Below are positions 1 to 5,627 of a DNA stretch of 7,040 nt, in pieces. Made by a program: the position numbers and the translations under genes. Where the stretch lies: assembly GCA_937927435.1 (NCBI GenBank), contig CALBDW010000179.1, positions 1 to 7,040 of the forward strand, read 5' to 3'. The DNA comes from an uncultured Bdellovibrionales bacterium. Its GTDB lineage: Bacteria > Bdellovibrionota > Bdellovibrionia > Bdellovibrionales > JAMPXM01. The notes under the pieces are model-generated. The model searched no databases, was not told the origin of the DNA, and saw only the letters and a program-made list of their open reading frames with translations. Each line of letters begins with the position of its first letter. Position 1 is the stretch's first letter.

Positions 1-1
1 A

Positions 2-247
2 AAAATCCTTGCGGCTCATCGCGGCGGCATCAAGACAGTGATTGTTCCGAAGGAAAACGAAAAAGATCTTAAGGACATTCCGAAAGAGGTCCTCAAAGAT
101 CTGAAGATCGTCCTCGTCGATCACGTCGACCAGGTGCTCGTGAACGCTTTGGACATCAAGAACGCGCGCGAACTCTTCAAAGCGCGTGCGGAGCGCAGTC
201 TCGGCTTACGGGCACAGTATACAGGTCACGAGCTGCAAACCCATTAA
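2..247 (+). CDS. lon: ATP-dependent protease Lon, C-terminal fragment
   Basis: This is the last 81 codons of a gene that begins before the window. Reading from base 2 gives KILAAHRGGIKTVIVPKENE, a hallmark of the C-terminal part of the Lon proteolytic domain: the segment after the catalytic Ser/Lys dyad, with the conserved AAHRGGIK and P-ENEKDL stretches. Next come DIPKEV and the VDHVDQVL helix, which match the end of Lon. Lon is a cytoplasmic AAA+ serine protease that degrades misfolded and selected regulatory proteins. The catalytic residues and the ATPase domain lie outside the window. After the family core there is a modest tail of about 25 residues (roughly ELFKARAERS to the end) that I cannot assign. 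The stop is TAA at 245-247. A strong terminator follows 14 bases later, so the transcript probably ends here. The call is firm; completeness of the gene cannot be judged. Confidence 0.95.
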   Translation, partial: KILAAHRGGIKTVIVPKENEKDLKDIPKEVLKDLKIVLVDHVDQVLVNALDIKNARELFKARAERSLGLRAQYTGHELQTH

Positions 248-261
248 TGGCCAAATAATCA

Positions 262-303
262 GCGCCGGAACCGCCGTCTGGGGGTTCCGGTGCTTTTGTT
301 TTG
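262..303 (+). terminator. Intrinsic terminator after lon
   Basis: An 11-bp GC-rich stem is formed by 262-272 (GCGCCGGAACC) and 283-293 (GGTTCCGGTGC), with one G-T pair and a 10-base loop. It is followed at once by TTTTGTTTTG. This is a textbook Rho-independent terminator. It sits 14 bases after the lon stop codon and insulates the next gene from lon transcription. Confidence 0.93.
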
Positions 304-490
304 CTTGAAATTAGGTCAATAGATCTAGTTTAAAAACCTTCGCGCTTTGTCCCAAAATTTCACTTCCGACCCACACATGAAATACCGGTGGTCGACGCGA
401 CATCCTTAAGCTCTTGATTTCACTAATAAATATGAAGTCGCAAAAGTGGCCGATTTCGGGCTCCAGCCTATCATTTTTGCTAATTCCTAC

Positions 491-513
491 ACAAATTATC
501 GAATTTGTTGACG
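491..513 (+). promoter_or_regulatory. Perfect inverted repeat overlapping a -35-like hexamer
   Basis: ACAAATT (491-497) and AATTTGT (502-508) are exact reverse complements separated by ATCG, giving an 18-base dyad. Its last T is the first base of TTGACG (508-513), a good match to the sigma70 -35 consensus. No good -10 is visible at the right distance; 530-536 (TAAGAAA) is weak. The dyad looks like an operator for a dimeric regulator controlling the gene that starts at 659. That role is inference from position and symmetry only. Confidence 0.35.
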
Positions 514-644
514 CATTGGGGAGCTTTTGTAAGAAAGCGGCCGAATCTTTAAGGTTCTGACATAAAAATGCGATAACTCGAGCGGCACCGATAGAGAAAA
601 AGCAACTTAGTTAGCAACGGTTATCCTTTATCCGACAAGAAACA

Positions 645-649
645 AAGGG
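645..649 (+). promoter_or_regulatory. Ribosome binding site that fixes the regulator start
   Basis: AAGGG at 645-649 is the only purine-rich Shine-Dalgarno-like sequence here. It abuts the TTG at 650, leaving no spacer, but lies 9 bases before the GTG at 659. GTG 659 is therefore the better start. Confidence 0.6.
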
Positions 650-658
650 TTGGCGACC

Positions 659-1798
659 GTGGCTCAAGGAAAAAATCCCAATGATGGGTTGATCGAAGTT
701 GCGAGGTTATATTACGAACGATGCGACTTCGGCGTTGCTATTGAGAAATTCAGTCAGGCGGCCGAACACTACTTCAACGACCGCGATTTCGACAACTACC
801 TGGTATGTCAGAACTATCTCCTGCGGATGTACGCTGAACGGAATGATGTCGAAAGCATCCGCGTCACCAAAGAGCGAATCCAAGATCTCGTTTTAAAAGA
901 AGGTATCGAGCTGACGGCCAGAACGCACCTCACGCTGGGTCTATGCGCTGCTTATAAGAGCCAATATGACATCGCCCTCGACTACTTCCAGAAGTCGCTT
1001 TCGATCGCTCTGGCCAACGACAATAAAGAAGATATCTGCCGGGCGATCAATATGATCGCGCATACGTATTACGAACTTGATCGTCTGCAGGATGCTTTAA
1101 AGGAAATCTACAATCTTGAGATCTTCTTCCAAGTACTCGATCTCCCTGAGGTGCGCCTTTCAAGCCAGATTTTGAATGGGCACATTCTTCGCAAGCTGAA
1201 GCGTTTCGAGCAGGCCCTGGAGGTATTTTGGGACTGCTACGACAAGCTTCAGAAGGAAAAGAACCTGTACATGTATATCGGTATTCTTCGCAGTCTTGGT
1301 GTCACCTACCGCGACTCGGGCGAACTGGAAATGGCGCGGCTCTATCTGCGTTTGGCGAAGCGGGCTATCGATCCTGAGAACCTGGTGCGCTTGGCTCGAG
1401 GCATCGACAAAATCTTGGCTGAACTGGGTGAGGCCGGTAACGAAGATTTCGACTTGATCTTCGACGCTTCGACGAACTCTGTTTCTGAACGTCGTAAAGG
1501 CCGCATCGACTTTAAGAACCAGTTCATTCTGCTTGATATGCTTCGCCTGTTTATTAAGCAACCGGGTGTCGTGCACACCAAAGAGGCGCTGGTGCGGCAT
1601 GTTTGGAAGCAGGAATACGATCCGGTTGTTCACGACAACAAAATTTACGTCACGATCAAGCGCCTGAGGAAATTGATTGAACCTGACTACGATAAGCCCA
1701 AATATATCTTCCGGGCGAAAAACGGCTATTACTTGAACAAAGGCGCGAAAGTCTTGGTTCAACAGTCGTCGCCGTCATCGACGTCGACAACGAATTAA
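659..1798 (+). CDS. TPR-repeat protein with C-terminal OmpR-type winged-helix DNA-binding domain
   Basis: This 379-residue protein is probably a cytoplasmic transcription regulator. Residues ~10-240 form about six helix pairs typical of TPR repeats, with A/L/Y-spaced motifs such as YKSQYDIALDYFQKSLSIA, LKRFEQALEVF and YRDSGELEMARLYL. Residues ~262-360 match the Trans_reg_C (OmpR/PhoB) winged helix: an N-terminal beta platform, QPGVVHTKEALVRHVW (Trp ~316), YDP, a recognition helix around IKRLRK (333-338), and a wing ending in NGYYL where the family has GYRL. A Ser/Thr-rich tail follows. There is no receiver domain, so control is unlikely to be by phosphotransfer; the TPR part probably binds a protein or peptide. 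SARP/AfsR-type regulators carry similar parts in the opposite order. The GTG start was chosen from its Shine-Dalgarno spacing; TTG 650 would add three residues. The target genes are unknown. The domain call is firm, the role is inferred. Confidence 0.88.
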   Translation: MAQGKNPNDGLIEVARLYYERCDFGVAIEKFSQAAEHYFNDRDFDNYLVCQNYLLRMYAERNDVESIRVTKERIQDLVLKEGIELTARTHLTLGLCAAYKSQYDIALDYFQKSLSIALANDNKEDICRAINMIAHTYYELDRLQDALKEIYNLEIFFQVLDLPEVRLSSQILNGHILRKLKRFEQALEVFWDCYDKLQKEKNLYMYIGILRSLGVTYRDSGELEMARLYLRLAKRAIDPENLVRLARGIDKILAELGEAGNEDFDLIFDASTNSVSERRKGRIDFKNQFILLDMLRLFIKQPGVVHTKEALVRHVWKQEYDPVVHDNKIYVTIKRLRKLIEPDYDKPKYIFRAKNGYYLNKGAKVLVQQSSPSSTSTTN

Positions 1799-1863
1799 GC
1801 GACGTGAAGGTTGGTCGTCGGCGGAAGTTAGTTTGGTGGGGAATTCGTGATTAAGAGGGAATT

Positions 1864-2397
1864 ATGAAAAAGCAAATTATCGCGTTGATCGCTGGGGTAG
1901 TGGTTCTCTTCAATGCGGCCTGCCTGTGGGGATCGGAAAAACGAGGTGGTGACGATTGGGTCATTCCGTTAGATTCGCCGTTGCCATTCCCGTGGAACTC
2001 TATTGAAGGTATTTGGAAAGTTGATAGCCCGAAATTCCAAGCTCTGTTCAGCTTTGAAGTCCAGTATGACTGCGACAATCGTCAAATCCTGACGGTTCTT
2101 CAATTGGATCCGTACAGCCGTTTTGTGGTCGCGAAGGGTATCGGCTACATGAACGAGGCGACGCGTGAGGTTCGTGCGGCGATGAGCGATCTTTCCGGTG
2201 GCGGAAGCTATCTCGTGAGCATCGGCGCCTATAACGACAAATCGTCGTTCCCGTACAAGTCGGTGATCGCGCTCCGCGTGGCGTCCTTCACGGATTGGTC
2301 GAGAGTGGCGACGTATCGTATCTATAAAGTTGAGCCAAATGCTCTGCACTTCGGGCCGCCGAAAGAAGATAAAGAGGTCTGTCCGCCGCTTCCGTAA
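1864..2397 (+). CDS. Small exported protein of unknown function
   Basis: This 177-residue protein has a clear export signal: MKKQ, a hydrophobic core IIALIAGVVVLF, then NAAC with Cys at 20. The Cys suggests a lipoprotein, but the lipobox is non-canonical (Asn instead of Leu at -3), so cleavage by signal peptidase I, or a lipoprotein with a relaxed signal, are both possible. The mature part alternates short hydrophobic and polar stretches and looks beta-rich. Near its start is an SIEGIWKV stretch, reminiscent of the G-x-W motif of small beta-barrel proteins, which is a weak hint only. It ends in a Pro-rich CPPLP. Three Cys are present (20, one at YDCD, one near the C-terminus). I do not recognise a family. 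Start: ATG with AAGAGGGA just upstream, a strong Shine-Dalgarno. It lies 65 bases after the TPR regulator with no terminator between, so the two are probably co-transcribed. Confidence 0.75.
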   Translation: MKKQIIALIAGVVVLFNAACLWGSEKRGGDDWVIPLDSPLPFPWNSIEGIWKVDSPKFQALFSFEVQYDCDNRQILTVLQLDPYSRFVVAKGIGYMNEATREVRAAMSDLSGGGSYLVSIGAYNDKSSFPYKSVIALRVASFTDWSRVATYRIYKVEPNALHFGPPKEDKEVCPPLP

Positions 2398-2412
2398 GGG
2401 CGGGGATTCGAA

Positions 2413-2428
2413 CTCATTCAGTAATGAG
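2413..2428. repeat. Short perfect hairpin before the shared terminator
   Basis: CTCATT (2413-2418) and AATGAG (2423-2428) are exact reverse complements around a CAGT loop. The hairpin directly precedes the terminator stem, so a transcript from the plus strand would carry two tandem hairpins at its 3' end. On the minus strand it lies beyond the terminator. Confidence 0.5.
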
Positions 2429-2456
2429 AAATGCCGGCTTCGCAGCCGGCATTTTC
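2429..2456. terminator. Bidirectional intrinsic terminator between convergent genes
   Basis: AATGCCGGCT (2430-2439) pairs perfectly with AGCCGGCATT (2444-2453) around a TCGC loop. TTTTCGTT follows on the plus strand and TTTCTCATT on the minus strand. It lies 32 bases after the plus-strand stop at 2397 and only about 7 bases beyond the minus-strand stop at 2461, so it probably serves both genes. Confidence 0.85.
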
Positions 2457-2460
2457 GTTA

Positions 2461-4353
2461 TTAGGCGGCGAGAGTCTTTCCCGCCTGGTCTGGTACTTTC
2501 TGAATCAAGAGATCATTCGGGAGATCCGTGAACAGATAAGCGTCGCGTTCGCTCACGATGACCGTCGGTTGTTGCGTGGGAAGATCGTGAGACTCTGCCA
2601 GCGCTCTTTCCGGCGCCACATTCCAGGTGGGTTGACCATCGTTCCAAACGGGCTCTGCCGAAGACTTCACGATTGTCGCGTGGAACGAGATCGTGGGGTG
2701 GAACGAACCTTCGGGAGCTTCGAGTTTCACGCGTTGGCAAAGAGCCGGCAAAGCCGTATGCAAATCTCGGAGCGCCTTTGTGACGGTTTCATTGTGTTCG
2801 AATAAGACGTCAAAGCAGTGCCCTTTATGACCCACGATTTCGCCGCCGCACGCTTGCATGATGGTCCACAGGTGCGAGACGACGGCATTGACCGGACCCG
2901 CATCGACGTAGGGGTTTTTCTTGCTCTGAATCCAAGTGCGCGGTGAGGACAGCTGAACCCGTACGAGCCAGCCGTGGACGGGGCTTTCAGCGCTTTGCTG
3001 ATGGTGACGGGAGATCGGGAGAGAATCGATAAATGTCATTTTCCGCCGGCGGCTTCTGATGTACAGGCGAACAAGGCAGAAAATAGTCACGAGATTCAAT
3101 GCCCGGCTCCACTCGACCTCCAGCGCGTGTCTCATGGAAGATTCGACGACGTAGGCTGCCGATGTGGCGAAAAACGTGCAGGCGGAGATAATGAGGAACT
3201 GCACGCGATCGATCGAAGCGTCGCCCCTGTTGCGGTACATGCGGACGGCTCTGTTGGCGACCAAGACTGCGGATACGGCATAGACGGCCGGCAAGAAAGT
3301 GGAGTTCAAAAGCATGAGTCCGGAGTTTTCGATCCATGTCCACGGCGTGCCGGCCATCAGAAGGAGAGTTCCCGCACCGATGCCGGCGGCTAAGAGCCAC
3401 GACGACGAGCGGGTGAGTCGAAGGATCGAAGCGGTCATACGCAGTACGAAGAAGGCTTCGAGAAGGAGTAGGACGAATCTCAGCCGATAATACGTGGGAA
3501 CTGAAAACTGCCGCGCCGTAATATCCATTGAAACGAGCGCGATGAGTGCAAGAGTGAGAGCCAATTGGTGCCCGACGACATAGTCGTAAGCGATGCGGTT
3601 ATCCGCGGAAGCCGCCCAGAGAACACCGGCGAGCAAAAGGAAAAGTCCGGCGAACATTAAATTTTGCGTGAGATCGTCGAAGATTCTCCAGCGCGAATAA
3701 TGGTCAGCTTCGACCGTTGAAAAGAATCCTTCTTGGGTTGAAGATTCTTTCGCTTGGGGACCTGAATAATTGGGGTAAGGAGCGACAAAGATCGCGACAT
3801 AAAGGTCGCGGTTCTCCATCAGGCGCTGGCGCGATAAAGTAATTTGGGCTGGAGTGCTTTGATCCTGAAACCTGTGGTTGAGTTGAAAGACGCCGTCGAC
3901 CCAAACGGAGGCCGAGCCGTTGACCTTGGGTAAAACCAGAACGGGAGCAGCCATCCGTGCGGCCTCGCGCAACTTCGGCGCGGGGATCACGACTCCCATC
4001 CAGTAAGAAGATGTACGCTTTTCTTTATACAACTGAAGGAAGTCTTTGGAGCCGCGATCGAGGGAGCTTCCCCAGAGTTGCTTATTGTTCGGAGACGCCG
4101 GACACGAATCTCCGACCTCTCGATCGTGAGAACAGCTTGAGTCCGGATTGCTGAGATAAGTAATCTTCCACTGGCTGGGATGGATCGGAACTTTCGCTTT
4201 TATCTGCGAATCCACCATTAAATTCGATGCAATGAGAGCGAGACAGGCGAGAACGATCAATGTTCCGATGACGACGATCAACCTGTCGCTGGTAGATGAG
4301 GTTTTAGAGGCATCTGGTGGAAGATAAGTATCAAGAGTCTTTTTGATTTTCAT
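2461..4353 (-). CDS. 7TMR-DISM-like receptor with degenerate class III cyclase-like cytoplasmic domain
   Basis: This 630-residue integral membrane protein has one N-terminal segment (~24-47), a periplasmic region ~50-228, seven hydrophobic segments (~231-249, 259-279, 290-311, 319-338, 347-367, 384-403, 416-433), a basic stop RSRRRK, and a cytoplasmic tail ~440-630. The periplasmic part contains GSASVWVDGVFQLNH, like the jelly-roll (galactose-binding-like) sensor of 7TMR-DISM proteins. Residues ~460-610 follow the class III adenylate/guanylate cyclase pattern: a first strand GWLVRVQLS, then QACGGEIVGHKGHCFDVLF (compare EEHGGTVIKTIGDAVMAVF), FHPTISFHATIV (compare IGIHTGEVV), and TVIVSERDAYLF at the end. 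The two metal-binding Asp appear replaced, by Gln467 and His512; an N-x4-R (578-583) stands where N-x3-R is expected. It therefore probably senses or binds rather than makes a cyclic nucleotide. Membrane topology is firm; the cyclase homology is by eye and the role inferred. The Shine-Dalgarno is weak (GAGA about 9 bases upstream). Confidence 0.75.
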   Translation of the reverse strand: MKIKKTLDTYLPPDASKTSSTSDRLIVVIGTLIVLACLALIASNLMVDSQIKAKVPIHPSQWKITYLSNPDSSCSHDREVGDSCPASPNNKQLWGSSLDRGSKDFLQLYKEKRTSSYWMGVVIPAPKLREAARMAAPVLVLPKVNGSASVWVDGVFQLNHRFQDQSTPAQITLSRQRLMENRDLYVAIFVAPYPNYSGPQAKESSTQEGFFSTVEADHYSRWRIFDDLTQNLMFAGLFLLLAGVLWAASADNRIAYDYVVGHQLALTLALIALVSMDITARQFSVPTYYRLRFVLLLLEAFFVLRMTASILRLTRSSSWLLAAGIGAGTLLLMAGTPWTWIENSGLMLLNSTFLPAVYAVSAVLVANRAVRMYRNRGDASIDRVQFLIISACTFFATSAAYVVESSMRHALEVEWSRALNLVTIFCLVRLYIRSRRRKMTFIDSLPISRHHQQSAESPVHGWLVRVQLSSPRTWIQSKKNPYVDAGPVNAVVSHLWTIMQACGGEIVGHKGHCFDVLFEHNETVTKALRDLHTALPALCQRVKLEAPEGSFHPTISFHATIVKSSAEPVWNDGQPTWNVAPERALAESHDLPTQQPTVIVSERDAYLFTDLPNDLLIQKVPDQAGKTLAA

Positions 4354-4405
4354 GACTTATTTCTCGACAGATTTCGTACGCCCCTTAACGAGGTACGCGA
4401 TTATT

Positions 4406-4434
4406 TTGATCGAGCCGGTCGGATCTCTTATGAC
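4406..4434 (+). promoter_or_regulatory. Candidate sigma70 promoter for the secreted-protein gene
   Basis: TTGATC (4406-4411) and TATGAC (4429-4434) are separated by 17 bases; each matches four of six consensus positions. Transcription would start near 4441, about 15 bases before the strong Shine-Dalgarno of the 11-codon mini-ORF. The position between divergent genes fits, but two 4/6 matches also arise by chance. No comparable promoter was found for the minus-strand receptor gene. Confidence 0.35.
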
Positions 4435-4471
4435 CTAGAGAAAAATCCTGTACGAAAGGAGAGGGGCTGGC

Positions 4472-4507
4472 ATGTCTCAGGTTCTTCAGTTACTCACTTT
4501 ATGTTGA
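4472..4507 (+). CDS. Possible 11-residue leader peptide
   Basis: The frame ATG TCT CAG ... TGT TGA encodes MSQVLQLLTLC. It is preceded by AAAGGAGAGGGG (4455-4466), one of the strongest Shine-Dalgarno sequences in the window, with AGGAG 10 bases and GAGG 7 bases from the ATG. No longer gene uses this ribosome binding site. The peptide is hydrophobic and Leu-rich (four Leu in 11), followed by a hairpin and then the secreted-protein gene in another frame. This resembles a regulatory upstream ORF. It could equally be the remnant of a lost start or a chance match. Confidence 0.3.
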   Translation: MSQVLQLLTLC

Positions 4508-4539
4508 CGTCCAGTCACAGAAAGCGTGCTCCGATAGCC

Positions 4540-4566
4540 CGACCTCGACTTTGTCGAACTCGGTCG
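4540..4566 (+). promoter_or_regulatory. Imperfect hairpin between mini-ORF and secreted-protein gene
   Basis: CGACC-TCGAC (4540-4549) can pair with GTCGA (4553-4557) and GGTCG (4562-4566), giving two 5-bp helices with a 3-base loop and a 4-base bulge. No T-run follows, so it is not an intrinsic terminator. It lies about 33 bases after the mini-ORF stop and could act in the leader of the transcript. Function is inferred from position only. Confidence 0.3.
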
Positions 4567-4628
4567 CGTGGGAATTGCTGGTCGTCGAGCGGAAAGATAG
4601 AGTGGCGGCGGTCCCTGGACGTAGAACT

Positions 4629-4633
4629 GGGAG
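4629..4633 (+). promoter_or_regulatory. Ribosome binding site that fixes the secreted-protein start
   Basis: GGGAG lies 7 bases before ATG 4641. The next in-frame ATG (4653) has no good Shine-Dalgarno. The upstream in-frame TTG (4551) would bury the signal peptide behind some 30 extra residues. ATG 4641 is preferred. Confidence 0.6.
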
Positions 4634-4640
4634 CTTGCCG

Positions 4641-5627
4641 ATGGGCCTCAGAATGAAGAGATGGATCATCACGGTTCTGTGCGCCCCTTGCCTGTGCGTA
4701 GTTTTTCAGGCCGCGCATGCGCAATCAAATCAAACTCACCTCAGCAGTGCGTCCGGTCATGTTGATGAGACGACGGTCAAAGCTTTACTGAAAACACCGG
4801 CGTTCAACGACTTTCTGGCTTCGTTCAAATTACAAGGTGATGGAAAGATTCGGCTGCCGTTCTCCGAGGTGCCGGAGGGTATCGGAGTTTTGCAGGACGG
4901 CGAATCGAGCTCCGCGCCCGACCTGCGCGCTTGCATGTCCGTAACGGGCTCGCCGAAAGACGGCGAAGACCGCGATGGAATACCCCTTTTGTACCGGCAG
5001 GACTTCGACTGTTATGGGATTTCGAACGCCTCCGGCAAAAGTGACATCGTGGGCTATTACCAGGTTGTCGATAAAGACGATACAAAGTACGGAGTGCTAG
5101 GTGGGTTCGCATTTAACTTCAATATCGCGTTCAATGAAGATTGGCCCAAGCAGAAAAACCAAGGCGCTCTGAGCGGCAAAATCGACGTCACGCCGGAAGG
5201 GGAGACGTTCGTGTTCGAGCGGGCGTACAGCTACGAAATCGGCATTAATTCGACGGAAAAGCCCGAGATTTCCGGCTATTTGAAACTGCAGAACCAGATG
5301 GCGACCGTCTATGCACCGAAGAATATCGCCAAGCCTTGGGCCTCGGGATCAATGAAAACCTCGGGCTATTGTGGCTTTACCGCGGCATTTTATAACTCGG
5401 CTGCGCAGTCTTCCCAGCCGCTGAGCTTCGTTTTCGAAGTTGAAATGAATGTGGATTACGACCTCGATAAATGCGGAAGCAGCTTCTTTAAGAATGGTTC
5501 AATGCAGTTCGTGGACGGTTACGGCAATGTTCTCGCCTATAACTTCAAAGATTGTGTTCCCGACGTAACGTTCAACGGAAAATCGCTCGAAATCGCTTCT
5601 TCTGATGAGATGAGTTCGGCGGATTGA
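4641..5627 (+). CDS. Secreted or periplasmic protein of unknown function
   Basis: This is a 328-residue protein with a classic Sec signal peptide: basic MGLRMKR, a hydrophobic core IITVLCAPCLCVVFQ, and an AHA cleavage site before Gln28. The mature part (~300 residues) contains a short helical stretch (VKALLKTPAFNDFLASF) followed by a long region rich in Gly, Asn, aromatic and acidic residues that looks mainly beta. It contains five Cys (in RACMS, DCYG, GYCGF, DKCGSS, KDCVP), so at least one disulfide is plausible outside the cytoplasm. Phrases such as GGFAFNFNIAFNED and GSMQFVDGYGNVLAYNFKDC suggest antiparallel strands. I do not recognise a family. No anchor or C-terminal Phe typical of an outer membrane barrel is seen; the tail is acidic and Ser-rich. 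Its 3' end overlaps the convergent histidine kinase gene by 56 bases and no terminator separates them. It lies head to head with the 7TM receptor gene, so shared regulation is possible. Confidence 0.8.
   Translation: MGLRMKRWIITVLCAPCLCVVFQAAHAQSNQTHLSSASGHVDETTVKALLKTPAFNDFLASFKLQGDGKIRLPFSEVPEGIGVLQDGESSSAPDLRACMSVTGSPKDGEDRDGIPLLYRQDFDCYGISNASGKSDIVGYYQVVDKDDTKYGVLGGFAFNFNIAFNEDWPKQKNQGALSGKIDVTPEGETFVFERAYSYEIGINSTEKPEISGYLKLQNQMATVYAPKNIAKPWASGSMKTSGYCGFTAAFYNSAAQSSQPLSFVFEVEMNVDYDLDKCGSSFFKNGSMQFVDGYGNVLAYNFKDCVPDVTFNGKSLEIASSDEMSSAD

Larger units (their letters stand above)
304..658. other. Intergenic region upstream of the TPR regulator
   Basis: No convincing gene was seen in this stretch on either strand; it is AT-richer than its flanks. 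It holds the inverted repeat and -35-like hexamer at 491-513, a short CCGA-TT-TCGG palindrome at 450-459, and a small direct repeat of TTATCC (621-626 and 628-633) shortly before the ribosome binding site. The length, about 350 bases after the lon terminator, suggests that the promoter and 5' leader of the downstream regulator lie here. No clear -35/-10 pair could be fixed. Confidence 0.6.

Noticed and set aside
305..334. TTGAAA (305-310) and TTTAAA (329-334) as a promoter
   Set aside because: The 18-base spacing and partial matches are passable, but the site lies in the AT-rich tail directly after the lon terminator and over 300 bases from the next start. Too weak to list.
650..658. TTG 650 as start of the TPR regulator
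   Set aside because: The Shine-Dalgarno-like AAGGG directly abuts this TTG with no spacer, whereas GTG 659 has a normal 9-base spacing.
1160..1762. 200-codon open frame on the minus strand
   Set aside because: It lies wholly opposite the TPR/winged-helix gene. It has no recognisable domain and no ribosome binding site, and the plus-strand frame has clear domains.
2431..2805. 124-codon plus-strand frame, and similar frames at 2974-3393 and 2987-3400
   Set aside because: They overlap the 7TM receptor gene in other frames, and the first begins inside the terminator stem. No domain or start signal supports them.
4376..4397. CGTAC ... GTACG inverted repeat upstream of the 7TM receptor
   Set aside because: Only five bases per arm with a long, unmatched centre; expected by chance at this length.
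4551..4640. N-terminal extension of the secreted protein from TTG 4551
   Set aside because: It would put about 30 residues before a well-formed signal peptide and has no ribosome binding site; it also begins inside a hairpin.
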